Below, in pieces: positions 52,111-60,179 of a DNA stretch of 64,000 bases. The DNA is taken from NCBI RefSeq assembly GCF_003201355.1, contig NZ_QICL01000011.1:62001-126000 (forward strand), read 5' to 3'. This DNA comes from Indolivaga alginatilytica. GTDB lineage: Bacteria; Bacteroidota; Bacteroidia; Bacteroidales; Dysgonomonadaceae. The notes beneath the pieces are model-generated. The model searched no databases. It had not been told where the DNA came from and saw only the letters and a program-made list of their open reading frames with translations. How positions within the stretch are numbered: the stretch's first letter is position 1; each line of letters starts with the position of its first letter. Position numbers and translations under genes: made by a program.

Positions 52111-54057
52111 TTAATTTCTAAGACATCTAACCGATTCGGCATATGTCTTAAGAAGGTTGGCTTCTACCCAGACTCCAGTGTTACCATAATCTATATAAAC
52201 TCTTTTTCCATAAGCTGCATTATATTCAGTAGTACTCCACCACTGACCATAAAGGTTTATTTCGTTGAAGGTACCATTATCAAGTCTTCTTCCTCCTGGT
52301 AGAGCATCAAACCCGGTAATGTTACTATTATTGACTGTAGTACTCCACATTCTCATTGCTTTTAACTTTTTACCTGCATTATAATAAGGTGCTGTAGCTG
52401 TTCCTGCTGCATAAATCGAAAGAGTCTTAAATTCATCATGCGTTGGTACGTGCCATCCTTTGGGTGCTAAATTGCTAGGGTTGGTTGCAGTATTCCATGT
52501 ATAAAGTCCTCCTAACAGATTTTTATTGGCAATGCTATTGTTATAGTAATAAGTTTCTGCTGGCGATCCGTCTCTATGGCGTTCTACTCTCAGATTTTCA
52601 CGCATCCAATATTGAGTTCCTATTTTTACTACACCATACTTGTTTTCGTCAATATCAGTCACCATGTCAGGTTCTAGAGTTAATGAGTATATGGCATCTG
52701 CACCAGCAGCAGAAACATCACTTTTGTCAATTTGTACTTTGTTGATGATATCACTCTTGCCTGCTGTATAAGCCATCAGGTTGGTTGGTTTATGCCAGCT
52801 AACACTGCCTCCATGTGTTGTTATTGCAGTATTAGGATCGTATTCGTTATTTCCGTTTAATGTTGTTTGCATTATTTGTGCAACAAAACCTCTAGTCAGA
52901 TCGGCGTTAGAGTTTGCATCCATTGGATATACAACAATTGCTTGTACATCTATTGCTGTTCCGCTAAGTAAGTACTCTTTGCTTACTTCAGCAATTTGAA
53001 TTCCTTTATCCATCACCTTATATACTCTTGTCAGACTCCAATTGATGCTAGAAATGTCGATTGCTTTTTTTACTGGCTTATTGATGTTTCCTTCAATATC
53101 GGGTGTTGTTGTCCAATCTTGAATCTCATCAGTAGTTACTGAAATACCCGTCCTTGAAATTGTAATATTAAAAGTATATTGTTTTTGAGAGCTGAATATT
53201 ACTTTGTTAGCTGCTTTATAAGTATATGGAGTTGTACCTTCAGCCGATCTTATCGCAAATAATTCTGCTGAAGCTGTAATTGTTTGCGGAAGAACTATCG
53301 CTTCAAATGTGATGCCATAGCCGGTTGTCGGATTATTACGCTTGCGTGGGATCAGATTCTTAACTTGAGAGCCCGATGCTATTGATACTGTACCCGAAGA
53401 TAGGTCAACTTTTGCATCAAGATGCAAATTGAGAAAGTTGGCACTAAAGTTCTGAACTTCTTCTTCTGTAAAATCTCTTTCCGATTTGATATTGATAATA
53501 ACCTTACTCATTTGGTGAGTAAAAGACAAAGGGATTTTATTTTTTGTGGGGCTAGTAGCTTCTGACTTCGCCCACAAGAAATCGCTTGTCATAAGAGATT
53601 CTGCCTTACTTTGGTCTAATTTTGCCGAGAATGGATAATCTTTGGCATTGGAGGTTGTTGCAGCTTGGTTATACGGGTAATAGGCATATAACTCTACTTT
53701 TGTTTGACCGCCAGCCCAAGGGAAATATACCCCTTGCGGTAATGTCCAAGAAGTTCCATTATATATATGTTTGATATTAGGAGCATAACTATCTTGTATG
53801 TCTCCTATTATTTGATTGTTACTTAAATGAGCTACAGCATATACTCCTATTTCATCATTCTCCTGAAATGAAGATCCGCCCATTCTGTTTGTAAGCCCTT
53901 CATTTATATAGGGTGATAAAGTAATAGTGTTTTCTGTTACTCCTTCTTCCGGGCTTATTGTATCACTGATATTGTCACATGAGGTTATATTCAGTACTGT
54001 GAAAATACCAAATATAACAGGAAATAGTGACATTGTTTTTGTTAGTAAACCTTTCAT
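52111..54057 (-). CDS. Fimbrillin-family lipoprotein with C-terminal FISUMP domain
   Basis: A 648-residue surface lipoprotein. The N-terminus MKGLLTKTMSLFPVIFGIF leads to a lipobox-like LNITSC. Residues about 35-310 have the Mfa_like_1/FimA fold landmarks: IGVYAVAH, FPWAGGQTKVELYAYYPYN, LMTSDFLWAKSE, KIPLSFTHQMSKVIINIKSERD, FNITISRTGISVTTDEIQDW. A second region (about 320-465) is of no recognised family. The last 180 residues (about 469-648) form a FISUMP domain: YGVVKIGTQYWMRENLRVER, GGLYTWNTAT, APKGWHVPTHDEF, FDALPGGRR and WWSTTEYN. In fimbrillin systems the large last protein is often the tip, so this is a candidate tip adhesin. It is 42 bases after the 54100 gene, probably co-transcribed. 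Confidence 0.85.
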   Translation of the reverse strand: MKGLLTKTMSLFPVIFGIFTVLNITSCDNISDTISPEEGVTENTITLSPYINEGLTNRMGGSSFQENDEIGVYAVAHLSNNQIIGDIQDSYAPNIKHIYNGTSWTLPQGVYFPWAGGQTKVELYAYYPYNQAATTSNAKDYPFSAKLDQSKAESLMTSDFLWAKSEATSPTKNKIPLSFTHQMSKVIINIKSERDFTEEEVQNFSANFLNLHLDAKVDLSSGTVSIASGSQVKNLIPRKRNNPTTGYGITFEAIVLPQTITASAELFAIRSAEGTTPYTYKAANKVIFSSQKQYTFNITISRTGISVTTDEIQDWTTTPDIEGNINKPVKKAIDISSINWSLTRVYKVMDKGIQIAEVSKEYLLSGTAIDVQAIVVYPMDANSNADLTRGFVAQIMQTTLNGNNEYDPNTAITTHGGSVSWHKPTNLMAYTAGKSDIINKVQIDKSDVSAAGADAIYSLTLEPDMVTDIDENKYGVVKIGTQYWMRENLRVERHRDGSPAETYYYNNSIANKNLLGGLYTWNTATNPSNLAPKGWHVPTHDEFKTLSIYAAGTATAPYYNAGKKLKAMRMWSTTVNNSNITGFDALPGGRRLDNGTFNEINLYGQWWSTTEYNAAYGKRVYIDYGNTGVWVEANLLKTYAESVRCLRN

Positions 54058-54099
54058 ATAAGTTGTTATATATCGTGTAACAAATTTCCTTTCGTTAAA

Positions 54100-55032
54100 T
54101 TAGAAAGAGGTTTTATTTACTAATGAGATTTTTCGTTCTATGCTAGAGTTTTGAGTACTTCTTGCATTTGCCTCTCCAATTACTAGATTGAAGGTATAAG
54201 ACATGCCTGACTCAAACGAAAGAGGGCTATCTAAAGTAAAAGCAAATAATTGATCGTTTACTGTTACTGTAAATAAAGATGTTCCGGTTTCTACTAATTG
54301 AGGAATAATGATCGCACTAAATGTTTTATCAAATCCTGTATTTGCAGTATCATGAAGATATGGAGTTATCTCATAATTAGTGTTAGTACTTATTTTTGAG
54401 ATATCCGCAGTTCGCATATCGATCGAGGTATCTTTTATTAGGTTATGAATGGTAACAGATTCATTTCCATTCCCTAAATTGCCATACCTTACGTTAAGGA
54501 CAACTTTTGAGAGTATATGTCTAAATGTGAGCTTTGCGATTGTGTTTGTGTTCGATAATTCATCATACTTAGCCCATAGGAAATCACTTTTTTGAGAAGA
54601 CAAGCTTTGGTCACTTTCCACACTGAAAGGGTATGCTCTAAGGTCTGTTTTTCCAGGTGCTCTGCTCATTTCATAATCAAACGGGTAATATGCATATAAG
54701 TCAGCTTTGGTTTGCTCGGTTGTCAGATACAACTCTTCACCATCTTTGCTATTCCAATAAGTTCCGTCATAGGTGTATTCTGTATTCATAAAATCAGAGA
54801 TAGTTCCTATGGGCATTGGAGTACTATTTTTGTAATCAACCATGTATAATCCAATATTGTCATTTTCAGAGAACCCTGATTTTGAAGATCGTGTTTTCAA
54901 TTTAGAGCTTACAATATCTGATACAACACTTACTCTTAGTGTATCATTGTTTCCGCATTCACTATCACTAAGACATGATGTAAAGATTAAGCAAATGCTT
55001 GTTATTAATAATATGTAGAGTTTTTTTGTCAT
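54100..55032 (-). CDS. Fimbrillin-family lipoprotein
   Basis: A 310-residue lipoprotein: the ATG at 55032 gives MTKKLYILLITSICLIFTSC, an ideal lipobox; the longer frame to 55083 would run into the hairpin that terminates the preceding gene and is rejected. The mature part has Mfa_like_1 landmarks: DNIGLYMVDYKN, TKADLYAYYPFDYEMS, SDFLWAKYDEL, LTFRHILSKVVLNVRYG and SYTFNLVIG. Fimbrillins assemble into short or long fimbriae by donor-strand exchange after lipoprotein export; this smaller member could be an anchor or adaptor. The C-terminus is normal for the family. Confidence 0.85.
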   Translation of the reverse strand: MTKKLYILLITSICLIFTSCLSDSECGNNDTLRVSVVSDIVSSKLKTRSSKSGFSENDNIGLYMVDYKNSTPMPIGTISDFMNTEYTYDGTYWNSKDGEELYLTTEQTKADLYAYYPFDYEMSRAPGKTDLRAYPFSVESDQSLSSQKSDFLWAKYDELSNTNTIAKLTFRHILSKVVLNVRYGNLGNGNESVTIHNLIKDTSIDMRTADISKISTNTNYEITPYLHDTANTGFDKTFSAIIIPQLVETGTSLFTVTVNDQLFAFTLDSPLSFESGMSYTFNLVIGEANARSTQNSSIERKISLVNKTSF

Positions 55033-55055
55033 AATCTGATAATACAATGGCTTAT

Positions 55056-55092
55056 AAAAAGGATATGGATTTAGATTTGCCATATCCTTTTT
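55056..55092 (-). terminator. Terminator between fimbrillin genes
   Basis: Perfect 13-bp arms (55056-55068 and 55080-55092) around an 11-base loop, with T residues on both strands. On the minus strand it follows the 55116 gene, so the first fimbrillin can be expressed at higher level than the two downstream genes. Confidence 0.85.
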
Positions 55093-55115
55093 ATTATTTT
55101 CTTATTCAGTATATT

Positions 55116-56042
55116 TTAAGCTATTTCTCCTTCTCCGTCTATGTTGCCACCATTTTGCCAATCTACAATACTAGATGTAACTGTAATTCCAGCCATATTT
55201 ACTGTAATGGTGTAGTTATAAGCGGTTCCCATTGTTAGTTCTAGTGCTGCTGTAGGAGCATATAGATATGCAACACCACCAATTGTAACTCTTAGCAGAG
55301 TTTGTCCTGCTTTCACCGTTTGTGGTACTACAATTGCAGCTGCGCCTGTTAACTGGAGGTCACTTGCAGTTCCTGTCGGTACATTATATGCTTTAATAGT
55401 TGTTGCCGTACCATCAGCTGCAACACTTCTCTTTTCAAAGTCTACTAATGCTTCATTGTTTAATCCTAGTACTTCGATAGAGCTTAATCCTTCTAGACTT
55501 GCACCATTTCCCTTTTTAACGGTAAATGTAAGTTTCGAGAATAAGTGATTAAATTCAATAGGCACTGCGCTAGTTGTTCTTGCAATATTTGCAACAGATC
55601 CGAAAAGAACGTCTGAGTTTAAATAGTTATCCTTTACTGTCTGATCAGCCTGAATACCGAATGTATAAATGGATCCGACACCTGTTACAGATTCATTGTA
55701 AGGATGATAAGCCATTAAATCTACATTTCCACCATCAGAAGGATAGTACATTGAAGAAGGATAGGTGAAGCCTCCACTACCATTAGCTGTAAGTTTAATA
55801 TTATCATATAATACAGTAGTGTATGGATTGTTAGTTACCACTAACCCTACTTCTTGACCAGATTCAATTTGAGTGTTTTGTGCTGTCGAACGAGTAGCTA
55901 GTTGGTTTATAGCACTTGTTAAACGGATTTGGGTTTGCTCGTTAGATCCATTTCCTGTTAATTCTTCATCTTTTGAACAGCTCGAAAAAATGATTCCGGA
56001 AGTAATTGCGATTAATAGAAATTGTAAAAATCTTTTGTTCAT
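55116..56042 (-). CDS. Fimbrillin-family lipoprotein, likely major subunit
   Basis: A 308-residue lipoprotein with signal and lipobox MNKRFLQFLLIAITSGIIFSSC. Landmarks: EVGLVVTNNPYT, GNVDLMAYHPYNES, LNSDVLFGSVANI, IEFNHLFSKLTFTVKKGNG, GTAYNYTITVNMAGITVTSSIVDW. It is the first gene of the group and is followed by its own strong terminator, a layout that in other fimbrial operons favours abundant shaft protein. Its composition is richer in Thr, Ala and Gly than its two neighbours. Which subunit forms the shaft is an inference. Confidence 0.85.
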   Translation of the reverse strand: MNKRFLQFLLIAITSGIIFSSCSKDEELTGNGSNEQTQIRLTSAINQLATRSTAQNTQIESGQEVGLVVTNNPYTTVLYDNIKLTANGSGGFTYPSSMYYPSDGGNVDLMAYHPYNESVTGVGSIYTFGIQADQTVKDNYLNSDVLFGSVANIARTTSAVPIEFNHLFSKLTFTVKKGNGASLEGLSSIEVLGLNNEALVDFEKRSVAADGTATTIKAYNVPTGTASDLQLTGAAAIVVPQTVKAGQTLLRVTIGGVAYLYAPTAALELTMGTAYNYTITVNMAGITVTSSIVDWQNGGNIDGEGEIA

Positions 56043-56083
56043 TTTATATAAATTATAATTAATAGATAGATGTAACTCTTATG

Positions 56084-56091
56084 CAAAGATA
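56084..56091 (-). promoter_or_regulatory. -7 box (TATCTTTG, minus strand) of the fimbrillin group
   Basis: CAAAGATA on the plus strand reads TATCTTTG on the minus strand, matching TAnnTTTG, 42 bases upstream of the first fimbrillin start. The rest of the AT-rich gap 56092-56520 shows no gene or RNA I can support. Confidence 0.4.
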
Positions 56092-56523
56092 TACTCTCAT
56101 AAATTAGGAAAAAAGGCCTAATGCTCATTTTTAACACAATGGAAAATCCATATATTTGTTCTGTTTTGTTATATAAGTATATGATATATGTTATGGTGTT
56201 TAATAGATCTAGTTTATTGATTTTGTTGTTTTATTTATTTAATATCCAATGTTGTATATATTGATTGCCTGTGTCTTTATTTTGTGTTTTTTAATTTTAT
56301 GTAAAGTGTACCTATAAAGTGTTCTTTCGAATCAATATGGCGTATTTATTTACATTATCTTAACTCAATTAGGGTAGGTGAAATGTTTAAAAATGTCATT
56401 ATTTTCTCTTGTTTTTCTCCTTTTTGTGGAAGAAATAAGGTAGGCTTATTGTGTTTTTCAGATTGTTTATCCTTGTAAAATCTTTGAGTATTACATTTTT
56501 CTATAATCTTGTTTGTTTTTTAG

Positions 56524-56554
56524 TTGGATATTAAATGGAATATTTGTAATTTTG
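56524..56554 (+). promoter_or_regulatory. Promoter of rplU-rpmA
   Basis: TTG at 56524-56526 and TAATTTTG at 56547-56554 (TAnnTTTG) are separated by 20 bases. This leaves a leader of about 70 bases before rplU. Confidence 0.55.
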
Positions 56555-56582
56555 GCACCCGATTGCTAATAGGCAGATAAGA

Positions 56583-56616
56583 AACTATAAAGAATAGTTC
56601 GCCTCAGGCTCATAAC
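56583..56616 (+). promoter_or_regulatory. Possible structured leader of rplU
   Basis: Within the rplU leader, AACTAT-AAAGA-ATAGTT (from 56583) forms a 6-bp hairpin followed by GCCTCAGGC. Ribosomal-protein operons often carry an autoregulatory leader recognised by the encoded protein; a specific L21-binding structure here is only a guess. Confidence 0.3.
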
Positions 56617-56634
56617 TTGTAAAATATATTGCAG

Positions 56635-56946
56635 ATGTACGCAATTGTAGAAATTCGAGGACAACAATTCAAAGTTGAGAAAGATCAGAAGTTGTTTGTT
56701 CACAGAGTAACAGCAGATAGTGGTGCTGATCTTGAAATAGAGAAAGTGTTATTAGTTGATAAAAATGGTGCTGTAACAGTAGGTGCACCTTTTGTAAGCG
56801 GAGCGAAAGTTATCCTTACAGTTGGAGATCAAGTAAAAGGCGATAAAGTTCTTATTTTCCACAAGAAGAGAAGAAAAGGATATCGTAAGTTGAACGGTCA
56901 CCGTCAACAATTTACACAAGTTACAGTAAAAGATATTATTGCTTAA
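56635..56946 (+). CDS. rplU: 50S ribosomal protein L21
   Basis: A 103-residue L21: [20 protein letters not shown] at the N-terminus, then the [20 protein letters not shown] motif (KRRKxYxxxxGHRQ) that contacts 23S rRNA. The ATG at 56635 starts precisely at the conserved N-terminus; an in-frame TTG six bases earlier is rejected. The next gene is rpmA 20 bases away. Confidence 0.97.
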   Translation: MYAIVEIRGQQFKVEKDQKLFVHRVTADSGADLEIEKVLLVDKNGAVTVGAPFVSGAKVILTVGDQVKGDKVLIFHKKRRKGYRKLNGHRQQFTQVTVKDIIA

Positions 56947-56966
56947 TCAGTTAAAATTAGAAGAAA

Positions 56967-57236
56967 ATGGCACACAAGAAAGGTGTAGGTAGTTCGAAGA
57001 ATGGCCGTGAATCGGAAAGTAAACGATTAGGCGTTAAAGCATTTGGTGGTGAAGTAGTGAAAGCTGGAAACATCATCGTTCGTCAAAGAGGAACAACACA
57101 TCATCCGGGTGAAAATGTAGGTATCGGTAAAGATCATACATTATTTGCTCTTGTTGATGGAGTAGTTGCATTCCGTAGAAAAAAGAACGAAAGATCATTT
57201 GTATCTGTAGTTCCTAAAACAGAAGCAGAAGCTTAA
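56967..57236 (+). CDS. rpmA: 50S ribosomal protein L27
   Basis: An 89-residue L27 with the classic [20 protein letters not shown] start, [20 protein letters not shown] and [20 protein letters not shown]. The N-terminus reaches the peptidyl-transferase centre. MAHKKG is already the mature form, with no cleavable Firmicutes-type extension. The gene is followed by a terminator; serS, often next in Bacteroidetes, is not here. Confidence 0.97.
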   Translation: MAHKKGVGSSKNGRESESKRLGVKAFGGEVVKAGNIIVRQRGTTHHPGENVGIGKDHTLFALVDGVVAFRRKKNERSFVSVVPKTEAEA

Positions 57237-57257
57237 TAGCAGATTCTTTAAAATAAG

Positions 57258-57289
57258 AAAAGCAGTTTGATTTATTTCAAGCTGCTTTT
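57258..57289. terminator. Terminator of rpmA, overlapping the 3' end of the TOPRIM gene
   Basis: AAAAGCAGTTTGA (57258-57270) pairs with TTCAAGCTGCTTTT (57276-57289) with a short loop, followed by T residues to about 57299. The minus-strand gene's stop codon (57272-57274) and last codons lie inside this hairpin. Confidence 0.75.
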
Positions 57290-58030
57290 TTCTTTTTTTA
57301 GGATAACTGATTTTTGTAGCTCTCCATTTTTAAATCGTTCTATGGTCTGAATCAATTCATTTAAGGAAGGGGTTCTGAATCTTATATCATTCATTATTTT
57401 ATTAAAATCGAGCCGATGGACTAATTTTTCTACTTGCCAGTATTTCTTGGTGTAGGATCTCCCTATCAATTTATATATCTTGTTGATGTCTTCCGATGGA
57501 TGTTCTCGTGATATGGGGTTTACAGTATCGGGATTGAATCCTAGATTTTTTTCGATAAATCTTCCAGTCAGCTTTCTGTCGACTCTCAAAAAATGGCTGC
57601 TTTCAGCTAAAAACCAAGTTTCGACCTCTCTTACTGCAACCACAATATCAAAAGGACAATCTTTTTTCTTAAGAGGGTAGGGCAGAAATTTTAAACCTTG
57701 CTCGAGGCGGGGTAATTCTTCTATAGATAATGGATACAAATCTCGTAAGCCGATTATGCATGTGTAACCTGCCTCTCGTAAACTATTTATATTGTCTAAT
57801 ATTTCTGATTTTACACGGTTGTCCGATCCGCAATCGTAGATGAGTGCAGTGTATTCAGATTTTAGTGAGATGCTGTAATTTCTTACAAATTCGCGTTTCG
57901 GGGCATTGGTTCCTCCTGATATTTTTTTCAGCAGAACTGTAAGGTTCCCATAGCCAATAATCTCCTTTACAAGCCTATTGATAAAGACCTGCTCGGTTTG
58001 TCCTTCAACAAAGAATGCAATCTTTTTCAT
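57272..58030 (-). CDS. TOPRIM-like (DUF4276-type) protein of an ATPase/TOPRIM pair
   Basis: A 252-residue protein with the layout of small TOPRIM nuclease-like proteins (DUF4276, near RloB and OLD-type nucleases). The first strand carries a catalytic-type glutamate in KKIAFFVEGQTEQVFINRLV (Glu 9); the acidic cluster ALIYDCGSDNRVKSEI (Asp 66, Asp 70) and IIGLRDLYP follow, then VREVETWFLAES with further acidic residues. TOPRIM folds coordinate divalent metal for cleavage, so a DNA or RNA nuclease is expected but not shown. It lies 9 bases downstream of the AAA ATPase gene on the same strand, as in PARIS and OLD-like two-gene defence modules. Its last codons sit inside the rpmA terminator. Confidence 0.65.
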   Translation of the reverse strand: MKKIAFFVEGQTEQVFINRLVKEIIGYGNLTVLLKKISGGTNAPKREFVRNYSISLKSEYTALIYDCGSDNRVKSEILDNINSLREAGYTCIIGLRDLYPLSIEELPRLEQGLKFLPYPLKKKDCPFDIVVAVREVETWFLAESSHFLRVDRKLTGRFIEKNLGFNPDTVNPISREHPSEDINKIYKLIGRSYTKKYWQVEKLVHRLDFNKIMNDIRFRTPSLNELIQTIERFKNGELQKSVILKKEKSSLK

Positions 58031-58039
58031 ATATCGGCT

Positions 58040-59200
58040 TTATTCTTCCTCTTCTTTCTCTTCCTCTTGTTCGTCTTTGAATCCTTGAAGATAAAAATCT
58101 GTGGCTAAAAAATCAAAGTTATTTAATCCAGTATATTTAAAATCGTCAAATATTTCCCTTGCATTGTGATAGTTGTGAAAAACAGAAATATTATGTTTTC
58201 GTTCTATTACAGACCAATACCTTAAAGGTATTTTGTTCATTATATAGCGGTCGTTCGAAGTTATAAATATCTGTATATCTGAATTGTTGACTTTGTAGAT
58301 CAAAATATCGATAAGAGATTTCGATCGGGCATAATCCAAACCTTCGCCTAAATCGTCAATAAGAAGACATACGGAGATTTTGCTGAGTAAGGCAAACTCC
58401 ATTTGTATAAGAAAAGATAATGCTCTGAACATCCCTTGAGACATGTCTAGTTGGAGGGTAGGTTCAGATAGCTCTTCTTCTTGTACGGATATACCTATAC
58501 CTAGTTTGTTTTTTAGTAGATCAATGTTAGTAACATCATAGCCTATATCGTGAAGATCGGAAATAATAGTATCTATAAAAGGCTGTCCGAAACGATTCTT
58601 GCCTTCGAAGAAAAGTTTGATAACATTGTCTGGGGAAAAGTCTTCTATTAATTTAGAGCTTTCCAGATCTTCTTTATCTTTGATGAGATGGTTCTTCTCA
58701 TATTGATTTGTAAATGCATAATTCTTCAAAGCATTACTCCATTCGAATATCTCTGGTATGTAAGGATATTCATCATCTTTATCTTGGATGGAAGTAATTG
58801 GGTCTGTGGCAGCAATGTCTAATTTATCAAACCGGAGAGAAGTTTGTGAATAGATTATATTCTTTGTTCGGTTGTATTTTTCGATACCTTTTACTCGTAG
58901 AATTTCTTCAGTAATTAGTCGATTTTCTATTGATATAGTATATTCGTAAGTTATGTTATCTTCTTTTAGTATAAGATGATATTTGGAATCTTTAAATTTG
59001 AGGTTTGAAACCGGTTTTTTTAGAGATAATAGAGTTGCTATTTCGCATAAGGCAGATAAAGTTCTACTTTTTCCCACAGCATTTTTCCCCACGAAAAGGT
59101 TGATATTGTCAAATCTTACCAAATCGCCGTCTTTCCCCTCAATACCCCATTGATTGGGCTTGCCTTCTTCTCTAATATATTTGAAAAATTCTAATATCAT
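58040..59200 (-). CDS. AAA/ABC-type ATPase (AAA_21/OLD-like) of an ATPase/TOPRIM pair
   Basis: A 386-residue SMC/ABC-related ATPase. The Walker A motif GKNAVGKSRTLSAL is at about residues 37-50, a long variable middle carries the coupling helices, LDMSQGMFRALSFLIQ stands where the ABC signature/LSxG motif is, and Walker B is CLLIDDLGEGLDYARS (about residue 295), where the usual DEP is DDL, followed by the switch-like ITSNDRY. The C-terminal tail is a low-complexity EEQEEEKEEEE. The layout fits the AAA_21/OLD family that pairs with TOPRIM nucleases in anti-phage modules. The unusual Walker B could weaken catalysis. No named system is assigned. Confidence 0.75.
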   Translation of the reverse strand: MILEFFKYIREEGKPNQWGIEGKDGDLVRFDNINLFVGKNAVGKSRTLSALCEIATLLSLKKPVSNLKFKDSKYHLILKEDNITYEYTISIENRLITEEILRVKGIEKYNRTKNIIYSQTSLRFDKLDIAATDPITSIQDKDDEYPYIPEIFEWSNALKNYAFTNQYEKNHLIKDKEDLESSKLIEDFSPDNVIKLFFEGKNRFGQPFIDTIISDLHDIGYDVTNIDLLKNKLGIGISVQEEELSEPTLQLDMSQGMFRALSFLIQMEFALLSKISVCLLIDDLGEGLDYARSKSLIDILIYKVNNSDIQIFITSNDRYIMNKIPLRYWSVIERKHNISVFHNYHNAREIFDDFKYTGLNNFDFLATDFYLQGFKDEQEEEKEEEE

Positions 59201-59240
59201 ACTTTCTGTTTGATGGTTATAGTTTTAACAGGCTCTGATT

Positions 59241-59280
59241 ATTATGCTTGCCATAGCAATAAAAAGGTCTGAGACCTTTT
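59241..59280 (-). repeat. Interspersed GGTCTSAGACC repeat, copy 6
   Basis: On the minus strand: AAAAGGTCTCAGACCTTTTT then ATTGCTATGGCAAGCATAAT. It starts immediately after (overlapping the last base of) the stop codon of the coiled-coil protein gene and has the same orientation. The core is a perfect 21-base palindrome in the strand sequence; the second half has the hairpin TTGC-TATG-GCAA. Confidence 0.65.
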
Positions 59281-60179
59281 TATTTTTCAAGAGAAAACGA
59301 TCGTGAGCCTATCAGGCTGCCATCAGCAAACAAATCTACTCGATAAGTTCCCGGCATTAAATACTCTTCTACTTTCCAGTATAGAGTAACGGGCACTTCT
59401 TCGCCTCCATATTCGATAATTCTTTTGATAGAGTATTGAATTTCTTTATTTTCAAAAGGAAAAGTATTGGCTCTGTTTTTTACGAGAATGTCATCGTCGG
59501 GTTTCATTATTCGAACATATATAGTTCTTTCGCCCGGTTCTGCCGTAATGTTCTTAGTGATAGTGAATGAGACAACCAGTTGTTCTACACTCTTTATCTT
59601 CTTTTGTACTTTGCCTTTCGAATTGGTTGCTGCTACACTTATACCCGTTGCATCAAGCTTGGCTGCCCGTGTTACTTTTTCGGTCAGGTTAGCTCTTTCT
59701 TGTGAAACTTTGTTCAGTGTTTTGCTCGTTTCCTGATACTTGTTTGTAATTTCTTTATTTTGTTGTACCAGTCTTTCGTTAGCTCTGTTTAAAGAGTCTA
59801 TTTGTACAATGTACGATTTCAGAATTTTGCGAAGGCTGCTAAGTTCATTATTTAAGCGACCTATTTCAACTTTATCAGCAGCTTTTACCGTACGAAGTTC
59901 TTCACGTAAACGTTGAACTTTTGCTTGTTCATTACTCAATTGTTGAAATAAAGAATCGTTCTTTATCGAAAGTTTAAACCCTTCGTATTGAGTATCTATA
60001 CTTGCATATTCGTCTTCGAGCTGTTGTTTTGAGATTTCGTTTTGTTGTTGGCTTTCTTCTAATTTTATATTTTGTTTAAATATAAAATATGCTGCAACTC
60101 CCATTCCTACAATTAAACCCACTATAATGGCAATTAATATTTTAGTATTTCTTGTCGAAGGTTTTGTATTCTGTTCCAT
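59280..60179 (-). CDS. Coiled-coil membrane-anchored protein, conserved Bacteroidales type
   Basis: A 299-residue protein with a short polar N-terminus, one TM helix (ILIAIIVGLIVGMGVAAYFIF, about residues 14-34), a long coiled coil of about 130 residues with many Gln, Glu and Leu heptads (about 35-175), and a beta-rich C-terminal domain (about 195-299: VVSFTITKNITAEPGERTIY, IIEYGGEEVPVTLYWKVEEY, GTYRVDLFADGSLIGSR). No enzyme signature. The C-terminal part looks like an immunoglobulin-like fold and would be periplasmic. Possible envelope-spanning or scaffolding role, inferred only from architecture. Confidence 0.8.
   Translation of the reverse strand: MEQNTKPSTRNTKILIAIIVGLIVGMGVAAYFIFKQNIKLEESQQQNEISKQQLEDEYASIDTQYEGFKLSIKNDSLFQQLSNEQAKVQRLREELRTVKAADKVEIGRLNNELSSLRKILKSYIVQIDSLNRANERLVQQNKEITNKYQETSKTLNKVSQERANLTEKVTRAAKLDATGISVAATNSKGKVQKKIKSVEQLVVSFTITKNITAEPGERTIYVRIMKPDDDILVKNRANTFPFENKEIQYSIKRIIEYGGEEVPVTLYWKVEEYLMPGTYRVDLFADGSLIGSRSFSLEK

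Noticed and set aside
55033-55083. Longer N-terminus for the second fimbrillin (start at 55083)
   Set aside because: The extension lies inside the terminator hairpin of the preceding gene and would bury the lipoprotein signal; the ATG at 55032 gives a perfect lipobox.
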